Source: JBKHBQ01 sp046542305 (GTDB lineage Bacteria > Bacteroidota > Bacteroidia > Bacteroidales > 4484-276). From it: a DNA stretch of 21,017 nucleotides. The notes beneath the pieces are model-generated. The model was given only the letters and a program-made list of their open reading frames with translations, made no database searches and was not told where the DNA came from. Positions 1 to 6,805 of this stretch are shown here, in pieces. Location of the stretch: NCBI GenBank assembly GCA_046542305.1, contig JBKHBQ010000038.1:1-21017 (forward strand). The letters are read 5' to 3'. The translations under genes were made by a program, and so were the position numbers. The first letter of the stretch is position 1, and every line of letters begins with the position of its first letter.

Positions 1-1
1 C

Positions 2-1621
2 CCCAATAAACAGGTGCTCAAAGATATTTACCTTTCGTTTTTCTATGGCGCCAAGATCGGTATCATAGGGCTGAACGGCTCGGGGAAAAGTACGCTGCTG
101 CGCATTATTGCAGGCACCGAACCATCCTACCAGGGCAAAATCGCTTTTTCGCCTGGCTATAGTGTGGGCCTGCTCGAGCAGGAACCTCACCTTGACGACA
201 GCAAAACAGTGCGCGAAGTGGTTGAAGAAGGCGTGCAGGATGTTGTTGACCTGCTTAAAAAATATGAGGCAGTTAACCAGAAATTTTCAGAGCCTATGGA
301 TGGCGATGAAATGGAAAAGCTGATCGATGAGCAGGGAAAGCTTACCGAGCTGATCGATCAGAAAGATGCCTGGGAACTGGATGCAAAACTTGAGCGTGCG
401 ATGGATGCATTGCGGTGTCCCGAAGGAGATACCCCGGTGGCAAACCTCAGCGGTGGTGAACGTCGGCGCGTGGCACTGTGCCGGCTCCTGTTAAAGGAAC
501 CCGACATCCTGCTGCTCGACGAGCCTACCAACCACCTGGATGCCGAATCGGTGGATTGGCTTGAGCAGCACCTTAAACAATACCAGGGTACTGTAATTGC
601 CGTAACCCACGACCGCTATTTCCTCGACAATGTGGCAGGATGGATTCTTGAACTCGATCGCGGCGAAGGCATCCCGTGGAAAGGAAATTATTCCTCATGG
701 CTCGAACAAAAAGCAAAGCGTCTGGCGATGGAAGAAAAATCCGAAAGCAAGCGCCGCAAAACGCTGGAGCGGGAACTGGAATGGGTGCGAATGGCGCCGA
801 AAGCACGACATGCCAAATCCAGGGCCAGGCTGTCAGCTTATGAAAAAATGCTTGACGAGGACGTAAAACAAAAGGAAGAAAAGCTGGAGATTTTCATTCC
901 CAACGGCCCGCGCCTGGGCAATAAAGTGATCGATGCACATAATGTGAGTAAAGCCTTCGGTGACAAACTACTGTTTGAAGGACTCGAATTCAGCCTGCCT
1001 CCGGCGGGAATTGTCGGGGTGATCGGGCCCAACGGCGCCGGCAAAACCACCCTCTTCAGAATGATCATGGAACAGGAAAGCCCCGACAACGGTACTTTCG
1101 AAACCGGCGACACGGTAAAGGTCGGTTACGTGGACCAGGCCCATGCTGAAATTGACCCTGAAAAATCGGTCTGGGAAGTGGTATCGGGCGGGCACGATAC
1201 CATCAAACTCGGCAACCGCGAGATGAATTCACGCGCCTATGTAGCAAGGTTCAACTTTAACGGCGCCGACCAGCAGAAAAAAACCGGCGTACTCTCCGGA
1301 GGCGAACGGAACAGGCTGCACCTCGCGCTCACCCTGCGCCAGGAAGCCAATGTGCTGCTGCTCGACGAACCTACCAACGACATCGACGTTAATACCCTCC
1401 GCGCACTCGAAGAAGGCCTCGAAAATTTTGCCGGCTGTGCGGTGATCATTTCACACGACCGCTGGTTTCTCGATCGTGTGGCTACACACATGCTTGCTTT
1501 CGAAGGCAATTCCAGCGTGTATTTCTTTGAAGGCAGTTACTCCGAATACGAAGAAAACCGCAAAAAGCGCCTCGGTGATGAAGGTCCCAGGCGCATCAAA
1601 TACCGCAAATTAAAAGCCTGA
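2..1621 (+). CDS. ettA: ABC-F translation factor, EttA type (5' end outside window)
   Basis: ABC-F proteins are soluble twin-ATPase factors that bind the ribosomal E site; EttA tunes entry into elongation according to ATP/ADP level. The frame is open to the left edge, and the first visible residues (PNKQVLKDI) correspond to the region just before the first Walker A of EttA, so roughly 20 N-terminal residues are missing; the GTG at 14 is not the start. Visible motifs are Walker A GLNGSGKST (about nt 71-97), signature LSGGERRR, Walker B LLLDEPTNHLD, an inter-domain linker rich in K/R/E with WVRMAPKARHAKSRAR (nt about 780-830), second Walker A GPNGAGKTT, signature LSGGERNR and Walker B LLLDEPTNDID. 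No membrane segment is present, which fits an ABC-F protein and not a transporter. The linker and overall length match EttA better than Uup or drug-resistance ABC-F proteins. The next gene starts 5 nt after the stop. Confidence 0.95.
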   Translation, partial: PNKQVLKDIYLSFFYGAKIGIIGLNGSGKSTLLRIIAGTEPSYQGKIAFSPGYSVGLLEQEPHLDDSKTVREVVEEGVQDVVDLLKKYEAVNQKFSEPMDGDEMEKLIDEQGKLTELIDQKDAWELDAKLERAMDALRCPEGDTPVANLSGGERRRVALCRLLLKEPDILLLDEPTNHLDAESVDWLEQHLKQYQGTVIAVTHDRYFLDNVAGWILELDRGEGIPWKGNYSSWLEQKAKRLAMEEKSESKRRKTLERELEWVRMAPKARHAKSRARLSAYEKMLDEDVKQKEEKLEIFIPNGPRLGNKVIDAHNVSKAFGDKLLFEGLEFSLPPAGIVGVIGPNGAGKTTLFRMIMEQESPDNGTFETGDTVKVGYVDQAHAEIDPEKSVWEVVSGGHDTIKLGNREMNSRAYVARFNFNGADQQKKTGVLSGGERNRLHLALTLRQEANVLLLDEPTNDIDVNTLRALEEGLENFAGCAVIISHDRWFLDRVATHMLAFEGNSSVYFFEGSYSEYEENRKKRLGDEGPRRIKYRKLKA

Positions 1622-1626
1622 CGAAA

Positions 1627-2289
1627 ATGAAAGATCGATTGTTTGCCGTACTTACCGGCGACGTGGCCGGATCTTCACGTTTTAGCGGTGAGGACCGTAA
1701 AAAGCTGCTCGACGGCATCAAAACCTCCTTTATACGCATAGAAGAAATTCTCGGAACGGATGTGATTGCTTTTCCGTTTGAAATCTTCCGTGGCGATAGT
1801 TTTCAGGGAGTGCTCGGCAAACCGGAACTGGCACTGAAGGCCGCGCTGATCATCAGGGCCGGCATCAGGGGAAGCTTTAAAACCACACTGAAAGATGCCG
1901 TGGATGCGCGTATCGCCATCGGCATCGGTACCATTTCACTGATGCCGCAGAACAGCGCCGGTGAAGGTGATGGCGAAGCTTATCGCAATTCTGGCCCATA
2001 CCTCGACAAACTTGAAAAGGCCGGCCGGATGCTAAGCATCAAAACGCCATGGGATGATATAAACAAGGAACTGAATGTGGAATGTGCCCTGCTCGACACC
2101 ATCGTCAACCGGTGGACGGCCGGACAGACGGATGTGGTATCGGAATACCTCCGGGGCCTTACTCAGGAAGAAATGGCAGAAAGATTAAATGTTTCACAGC
2201 CCGCTGCCAGAAAACGAATTCAGGCTGCCAATCTGTTTCAAATTGAAATTATGCTTCGCCGGTACGAAGAATTCTTTGAAAAGTTATAA
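1627..2289 (+). CDS. SatD-family protein with C-terminal helix-turn-helix
   Basis: A 220-residue soluble protein whose N-terminus (FAVLTGDVAGSSRF, residues about 6-19) and following FEIFRGDSFQGVL segment resemble the SatD family, named after a gene of the Streptococcus sat acid-tolerance operon; its biochemical role is not known to me. The C-terminal 45 residues contain a clear helix-turn-helix, GLTQEEMAERLNVSQPAARK (about 177-196), so it may bind DNA. It begins 5 nt after the ABC-F stop, so the two genes are probably co-transcribed, and it precedes a DUF3307 membrane gene, a pairing known for this family. Its TAA stop lies within a palindromic repeat. The family call rests on remembered motif similarity and the neighbour; the HTH is directly visible. 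Confidence 0.75.
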   Translation: MKDRLFAVLTGDVAGSSRFSGEDRKKLLDGIKTSFIRIEEILGTDVIAFPFEIFRGDSFQGVLGKPELALKAALIIRAGIRGSFKTTLKDAVDARIAIGIGTISLMPQNSAGEGDGEAYRNSGPYLDKLEKAGRMLSIKTPWDDINKELNVECALLDTIVNRWTAGQTDVVSEYLRGLTQEEMAERLNVSQPAARKRIQAANLFQIEIMLRRYEEFFEKL

Positions 2290-2357
2290 CCTTGCAGGGT
2301 TATAATTTGGTTTTATAACCTTGCAGGGTTATAATGGAAGAAAATAGCCCTGCAGGG
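2284..2357. repeat. Tandem palindromic repeat (three copies)
   Basis: Two identical 23-nt copies, 2284-2306 and 2313-2335, each have 8-nt inverted arms TTATAACC / GGTTATAA around TTGCAG. A third, shorter and more degenerate copy contains the perfect palindrome CCCTGCAGGG (2348-2357). The first copy includes the TAA stop of the SatD-like gene. Each copy can form a hairpin in RNA from either strand. This looks like an interspersed REP-like palindrome of the type seen in Bacteroidota intergenic regions; it may act as an attenuator or mRNA stabiliser, but no clear U-tract follows the first two copies. Confidence 0.85.
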
Positions 2358-2411
2358 TTTTTAAACAGCGTGTAATCAAAAAATAAAAATACGATGGAAG
2401 AGGTTTCTGCA

Positions 2412-3131
2412 ATGAATGAAGCGGCGCTGCTATTGCGGCTCATCATCGCACATTTGCTTGCCGATTTTTTGTTTCAGCGAACAAGCTGGGTGAAAGAACG
2501 ACCGCAAAAGCACTGGAAATCGGGCAAGCTATACCTTCACGTACTCATTGTGGGCCTGCTCACCTATCTGTTCTCAGGAATTTACCACAATTTCTGGATT
2601 CCGCTTTTTGTAATGGTCACCCACTACACGAGTGACCTGCTGAAATCGTATACGGGCAACAGTGTGAAGTATTTTGTCCTCGATCAGCTTTTTCATTTGC
2701 TGGTCATTATGTTTGCGTGGTATTTTTACCTGATGCCGGATCTTGATTTATGGATGCGTTTCCAGATCGTCTTCAACAATCCCGGAATCCTGGTGGTAGT
2801 CACTGCCTACCTGTTTATCATCTGGCCTTCGGGATATCTGATTGCGAAGATCACATCGGGATGGCAAGAGCAGATCGACCCGAAAAAGGGCCTGCCCGAT
2901 GCCGGAAGGTGGATCGGCATGATCGAACGCATTCTCATCCTCACCTTCGTGCTCATCAATCAGTTTACAGGCATCGGTTTTCTGATTGCTGCCAAATCCA
3001 TCCTGCGTTTTGGCGACATTAAAAATCCCGACAACCGGAAGGAAGCTGAATACATACTTCTGGGCACCATGATCAGCTTTATCATTGCTATTTTTACAGG
3101 TTTACTGGCCCGGTATTATCTGGCTGTGTAA
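2412..3131 (+). CDS. DUF3307 polytopic membrane protein
   Basis: An integral membrane protein of unknown function, about 239 residues with roughly six hydrophobic segments (about 4-22, 40-72, 93-110, 125-148, 170-195 and 215-237 from this start). The N-terminal half carries DUF3307 hallmarks: AHLLADFLFQ, a following LYLHVL, HYTSDLLKSY and LDQLFHLLV, which place several His and Asp residues inside or beside membrane helices. The C-terminal half has GRWIGMIERILIL and IGFLIAAKSILRF, typical of long family members. An in-frame ATG at 2394 would add six residues. I prefer 2412 because GGAAGAGG lies 8 nt upstream of it and family members start right at the first helix. It follows the SatD-like gene by about 120 nt of palindromic repeat. 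The C-terminal coding end faces groEL convergently. Confidence 0.82.
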   Translation: MNEAALLLRLIIAHLLADFLFQRTSWVKERPQKHWKSGKLYLHVLIVGLLTYLFSGIYHNFWIPLFVMVTHYTSDLLKSYTGNSVKYFVLDQLFHLLVIMFAWYFYLMPDLDLWMRFQIVFNNPGILVVVTAYLFIIWPSGYLIAKITSGWQEQIDPKKGLPDAGRWIGMIERILILTFVLINQFTGIGFLIAAKSILRFGDIKNPDNRKEAEYILLGTMISFIIAIFTGLLARYYLAV

Positions 3132-3243
3132 TGCTGCGAAACTCCGGAAGGTCAAAAAAAAAGAAATCATCCGGTTTCGATCCACAGCAGACGCTCCATT
3201 AAAAACTGTCAGGTCTTTCATAAACATCACGGCACTACACACC

Positions 3244-3271
3244 AAAAAAAGAGCCCTCCACCGGAGAGCCC
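3244..3271 (-). terminator. Rho-independent terminator of groES-groEL
   Basis: Read on the minus strand, GGGCTCTCC-GGT-GGAGGGCTC forms a 9-bp stem (two G-U pairs) with a 3-nt loop, followed at once by seven T residues. It lies 30 nt after the groEL stop. On the plus strand the same hairpin is followed by only three T residues, so it is at best a weak terminator for the converging DUF3307 gene. Confidence 0.9.
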
Positions 3272-3300
3272 TTTCATCAAATCTATCGAATGATTCGTTT

Positions 3301-4944
3301 CTAGTACATTCCGCCCATTCCACCGGGAGGCATTCCGCCGGGCATACCACCGCCAGCATCTTTTTCATCTTTATGTTCTGCAAGCACACATTCGGTAGTC
3401 AGCAGCATACCTGCAATAGAGGCAGCATTTTCAAGCGCAACGCGTGCTACTTTAGTAGGATCGATCACACCTGCATCAAACAGGTTTTCGTATTCCTCGG
3501 TGCGTGCGTTGAAACCAAAGTCGTCTTTACCTTCTTTCACTTTGTTCACCACAACCGAACCCTCAAGTCCTGCATTTTCGACGATTTGACGCAGCGGCTC
3601 TTCCAATGCGCGGCGCATGATGGCAATACCGGTGTCCTCGTCTTCGTTTTCGCCGTTCAGATCGGCAAGTGCGTTGATAGCGCGCAGATAAGCCACGCCA
3701 CCGCCTGGGATAATGCCTTCTTCGATGGCTGCGCGGGTAGCATTGAGCGCATCATCAAAACGGTCTTTCTTCTCTTTCATTTCCACTTCGCTGGCAGCAC
3801 CTACATAAATTACGGCTACACCGCCTGCGAGTTTGGCAAGACGTTCCTGCAGTTTTTCCTTGTCGTAATCCGAAGTGGTGGTTTCGATCTGCTTTTTGAT
3901 CTGTGCTACGCGTCCGTCGATGTTGGCTTTGTCGCCTTTGCCACTCACGATGGTGGTGTTTTCTTTATCAACGGTAATTTTTTCAGCCACACCCAGATAA
4001 TCCAGGGTAGCATCTTCGAGCTTGTATCCTTTTTCTTCGGAAACAACGGTACCGCCGGTAAGTACAGCGATATCCTCAAGCATTTCTTTTCTGCGGTCGC
4101 CAAATCCCGGAGCTTTTACAGCAACCACCTTAAGGCCGCCGCGCAGTTTGTTTACCACGAGTGTAGCAAGTGCTTCGGTTTCCACGTCTTCGGCAATGAT
4201 CAACAGCGGACGTCCGCTCTGGGCTACTTTTTCGAGAATCGGAAGCAGGTCCTTCATCACCGAGATCTTTTTGTCGTGAATCAGGACGAAAGGATTTTCA
4301 TAAACAGCTTCCATTTTTTCGGTATCGGTAGCGAAATAGGGAGAAATGTATCCGCGGTCGAACTGCATACCTTCAACCACATCCACATAAGTTTCGATAC
4401 CTTTGGCTTCTTCAACGGTGATTACACCTTCTTTTTTTACCTTGGCCATAGCCTCGGCAATGAGTTTGCCGATGGTGTTGTCGTTGTTGGCAGAAATGGC
4501 GGCTACCTGTTCAATTTTCTGTGTGCTGTCGCCGATTTCCTTGGTTTGTTTCTTGAGATCTTCAACAATAGCAGTGACGGCTTTGTCAATACCGCGTTTC
4601 AGATCCATCGGATTGGCGCCGGCAGTCACGTTTTTCAGACCAGTGGTAATGATTGCCTGTGCCAGAACGGTAGCTGTGGTTGTACCGTCACCAGCCAGAT
4701 CATTGGTTTTGGAAGCCACTTCCTTCACCATCTGGGCACCCATATTTTCGATTGGCTCCTTCAGTTCAATTTCCTTGGCCACAGTTACACCGTCTTTGGT
4801 AACCTGAGGTGCACCAAAGGATTTATCGATGATCACGTTCCTGCCTTTTGGACCCAAAGTCACTTTCACTGCATCGGAAAGTGCATCAACACCTTTTTTC
4901 AGTGCTTCTCTTGCTTCCAGGTTAAAAATGATATCTTTTGCCAT
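3301..4944 (-). CDS. groEL: Chaperonin GroEL (Hsp60)
   Basis: ATP-driven protein-folding chaperonin that forms two seven-membered rings and works with GroES in the cytoplasm. The protein is full length (547 aa, against 548 in E. coli). Visible landmarks are LGPKGRNVIID (30-40) and AGDGTTTATVLA (84-95) of the nucleotide site, DDALNATRAAIEEG leading into GGGVAYLRA in the second equatorial segment, and the usual Gly/Met-rich tail GGGMPGGMPPGGMGGMY, which projects into the cavity. The start is fixed by the conserved MAKDIIF. It lies 42 nt downstream of groES on the same strand and is followed by a strong terminator, so the two form one operon. Nothing in the sequence suggests a divergent or specialised copy. 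Confidence 0.99.
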   Translation of the reverse strand: MAKDIIFNLEAREALKKGVDALSDAVKVTLGPKGRNVIIDKSFGAPQVTKDGVTVAKEIELKEPIENMGAQMVKEVASKTNDLAGDGTTTATVLAQAIITTGLKNVTAGANPMDLKRGIDKAVTAIVEDLKKQTKEIGDSTQKIEQVAAISANNDNTIGKLIAEAMAKVKKEGVITVEEAKGIETYVDVVEGMQFDRGYISPYFATDTEKMEAVYENPFVLIHDKKISVMKDLLPILEKVAQSGRPLLIIAEDVETEALATLVVNKLRGGLKVVAVKAPGFGDRRKEMLEDIAVLTGGTVVSEEKGYKLEDATLDYLGVAEKITVDKENTTIVSGKGDKANIDGRVAQIKKQIETTTSDYDKEKLQERLAKLAGGVAVIYVGAASEVEMKEKKDRFDDALNATRAAIEEGIIPGGGVAYLRAINALADLNGENEDEDTGIAIMRRALEEPLRQIVENAGLEGSVVVNKVKEGKDDFGFNARTEEYENLFDAGVIDPTKVARVALENAASIAGMLLTTECVLAEHKDEKDAGGGMPGGMPPGGMGGMY

Positions 4945-4986
4945 GTTGTTTAAAATTTTATGTTTTTAATGATACTTTTTTTTTGA

Positions 4987-5265
4987 TTACACAATTGCAA
5001 CGATATCCGACTCGCGCATGATGAGATAATCCTTGTTATCGATGCTGATTTCAGTTCCGGCGTATTTGCCGTATAGAACCGTGTCGCCTTCTTTAACGGT
5101 AAGCGGTTCGTCCTTTTTTCCGGGTCCCACTGCCACTACTGTACCGCGCTGAGGCTTTTCCTTTGCAGTATCGGGGATGATAATTCCGCCGGTCGTTTTT
5201 TCTTCAGCCTGTGCAGGTTCGATAATTACCCTGTCGGCCAACGGTTTAATGTTAACTTTTGCCAT
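4987..5265 (-). CDS. groES: Co-chaperonin GroES (Hsp10)
   Basis: Heptameric lid of the GroEL cavity. It is 92 residues, the usual length. It begins MAKVNIKPLADRVIIEP, contains the mobile loop that contacts GroEL (EEKTTGGIIIPD, 21-32) and the roof region around VGPGKKDE, and ends KDYLIMRESDIVAIV. It is the first gene of the groES-groEL operon. The upstream region has no CIRCE inverted repeat, so HrcA control is not supported; instead four TGTCA pentamers lie 140-175 nt upstream of the start (listed separately). Confidence 0.98.
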   Translation of the reverse strand: MAKVNIKPLADRVIIEPAQAEEKTTGGIIIPDTAKEKPQRGTVVAVGPGKKDEPLTVKEGDTVLYGKYAGTEISIDNKDYLIMRESDIVAIV

Positions 5266-5403
5266 ACTATTTACTATTTAATTTGATGAATGATTTTAAA
5301 ATTGAAACATGAATGAATTGACGATTGCCGCGTGAATCATAATTTATGCCAAAGCAAAATCCGGGTAATCTGTCGCGGGATTTCTGCTGGCTATTGGTAA
5401 TCT

Positions 5404-5440
5404 TGTCATGTTACTGACAGGTGTACTGACAGCTTTGACA
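5404..5440 (-). promoter_or_regulatory. Array of TGTCA pentamers upstream of groESL (putative operator)
   Basis: On the minus strand, TGTCA starts at 5440, 5431 and 5419, and its inverse TGACA starts at 5408 (steps of 9, 12 and 11 nt). The two central copies extend to a perfect 8-mer CTGTCAGT. A weak -7-like box, TAAATTAT (5346-5339), lies downstream, towards groES. The spacing near one helical turn suggests a protein-binding array; no regulator is identified. Confidence 0.4.
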
Positions 5441-5471
5441 CGGATGGCGAAATTTTAAAACTGCCGGTCAT

Positions 5472-5509
5472 AAAAAAAATGTCAGGATGGGGTGCCATCC
5501 TGACATTTT
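5472..5509 (-). terminator. Rho-independent terminator of the HIT-nadB-TPR-secG operon
   Basis: A perfect 15-bp stem (arms 5476-5490 and 5495-5509, AAAATGTCAGGATGG and its complement) with a 4-nt loop, followed on the minus strand by a run of eight T residues (5479-5472, overlapping the stem base). It lies 27 nt after the secG stop. Confidence 0.93.
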
Positions 5510-5536
5510 AAAAATTTCTTTATTTCGGGTTTGCAT

Positions 5537-5914
5537 TTACTGCGGGCTATCGCCACCCTCTTCAGCAGGCTGTTCTACCGGCGCCTGTTGTGTAGCCGCT
5601 TCCGGATTGAACGGAGCAGGATCAACCGGAATATCATCGATTGCCCTTCTGATCTCGGTATCGGTTTGGATATCGGCAGCTTCATACTTGGGAATTACCT
5701 TGGAGGAAGCCAGTACAAAAACCAGCATGGCAATGGCCAGCGTCCAGGTGGCTTTCTCAAGGAAATCGGCAGTTCTTCTTACACCCATGTATTGGTTGGA
5801 ACCTGCAAAGTTGGAAGCAAGACCGCCGCCTTTGGAATTCTGCACCAAAACAACCAGTACGATCAATACTGCTACAATCAGTACCAGGACGGTCAAAAGT
5901 ACGAAAAGACCCAT
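5537..5914 (-). CDS. secG: Preprotein translocase subunit SecG
   Basis: Small inner-membrane subunit of the SecYEG translocon that assists SecA-driven export. The N-terminal helix (about 3-24, LFVLLTVLVLIVAVLIVLVV) runs into the family hallmark VQNSKGGGLASNF, then GSNQYMGVRRTADFLEKATW and a second helix (about 57-73). The last 45-50 residues form an acidic, Gln/Pro-rich tail ending EEGGDSPQ; such a tail is common in Bacteroidota SecG and explains the 125-aa length. It starts 4 nt after the TPR-like gene and ends the operon at a strong terminator. Confidence 0.95.
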   Translation of the reverse strand: MGLFVLLTVLVLIVAVLIVLVVLVQNSKGGGLASNFAGSNQYMGVRRTADFLEKATWTLAIAMLVFVLASSKVIPKYEAADIQTDTEIRRAIDDIPVDPAPFNPEAATQQAPVEQPAEEGGDSPQ

Positions 5915-5918
5915 GTTA

Positions 5919-6800
5919 TCAAGTATTTAGGTTTTGTTCAGACTTAATTTTTTCAATAAGGCCTGCAAAGTAAGTACTTTTTTCCGGATATTTCAAACTT
6001 AATTTCTTATAAATTTTAATGGCCTTCTGATAGTGTCCCTGCCTGTAATGAATGTTTGCAAGGGTTTCGCTCACGATATCGTCTTTATCCACAGCGCTGC
6101 TTTTTGCATAATCCACGGGGTTGTAAAAATCAGACCTTGAACGTGAAATTCGGGGGGCATTTTCGATAAACTGATCAATCAATTCCTTCTTTGATTTTCG
6201 GGCAGATGCTTTGGATGGTCCGGCTACATCTTTTTCTGCTTCACCCTCCGGTGACTTTTCACCAGAATCCTGTGCCGCCGGTTGGTCCGTTTCCTGAAGT
6301 TTCTGTCCGGTGGTTGCAGATTCTGCAGCTTCAGATATTTCTTCCTCATCCGCTTTTGGAAGATCTTCCCTAAAATCTTCCTCCCCGAATGCCTCTATAT
6401 TTTCTTCTTCAGCCGTTACCGGAGTTTCAACATCTTTTTGTGGCAAATCATATTCATCTGCTTCCTCATTCGGATGGGCTGCATTGTGTGTCTCATCCGG
6501 TTCGGGTTCCTGAACAGGCTCCACTTTTTCATGTTGCTCTGCTTTTATTGCCTGGCTCTCCGGATCAAGCAACAGATCAACATGATCCTTTAACAGCGCC
6601 CTGTCGGCGGCATAGGCAGCTGCCAGCTTCAGCCTTCCATGAAAATGAATATTTCTGCTTTTAAGCAACGATAGAAAATACAGGATCTGTGCCGACTGGC
6701 AATATGGATATTCTTCGGTAACTGCTTTTAATCCGGCCGAATCCTTGTCTGCCAACTGTCCTGGCTGTTGTATCCATGATATGAAACGATGCTGATCCAT
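5919..6800 (-). CDS. TPR-like protein with acidic linker, function unknown
   Basis: A 293-residue, probably cytoplasmic protein without signal peptide or membrane helix. Three parts are visible: an N-terminal helical module of about 85 residues (EEYPYCQSAQILYFLSLL, then FHGRLKLAAAYAADRALLKD); a strongly acidic, low-complexity linker (about 90-200, rich in E, D, A, P and Q); and a C-terminal segment with a basic helix (ASARKSKKELIDQFIENAPR), then a degenerate TPR (ETLANIHYRQGHYQKAIKIYKKLSLKYPEKS, split here as ETLANIHYRQGHYQKA then IKIYKKLSLKYPEKS) near the end. Proteins of this layout occur directly upstream of secG in many Bacteroidota, but I know of no assigned role. The spacing of 5 nt after nadB and 4 nt before secG indicates translational coupling. 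A link to Sec export is only an inference from position. Confidence 0.85.
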   Translation of the reverse strand: MDQHRFISWIQQPGQLADKDSAGLKAVTEEYPYCQSAQILYFLSLLKSRNIHFHGRLKLAAAYAADRALLKDHVDLLLDPESQAIKAEQHEKVEPVQEPEPDETHNAAHPNEEADEYDLPQKDVETPVTAEEENIEAFGEEDFREDLPKADEEEISEAAESATTGQKLQETDQPAAQDSGEKSPEGEAEKDVAGPSKASARKSKKELIDQFIENAPRISRSRSDFYNPVDYAKSSAVDKDDIVSETLANIHYRQGHYQKAIKIYKKLSLKYPEKSTYFAGLIEKIKSEQNLNT

Positions 6801-6805
6801 AGCTT

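Noticed and set aside
14..16. GTG as the start of the ABC-F gene
   Set aside because: The frame stays open to the edge, and the preceding residues align with the known EttA N-terminus, so the true start lies outside.
3132..3243. Terminator specific to the plus-strand DUF3307 gene
   Set aside because: No stable stem followed by a T-run was found; only the groEL terminator hairpin lies in the interval.
3085..4953. Long plus-strand open frame of 622 codons over groEL
   Set aside because: It is antisense to groEL, whose motifs are unmistakable; the predicted product is a His/Phe/Cys-rich chain with no domain pattern and arises from GroEL codon bias.
5266..5536. CIRCE element or HrcA operator before groES
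   Set aside because: No TTAGCACTC-N9-GAGTGCTAA inverted repeat or close variant was found.
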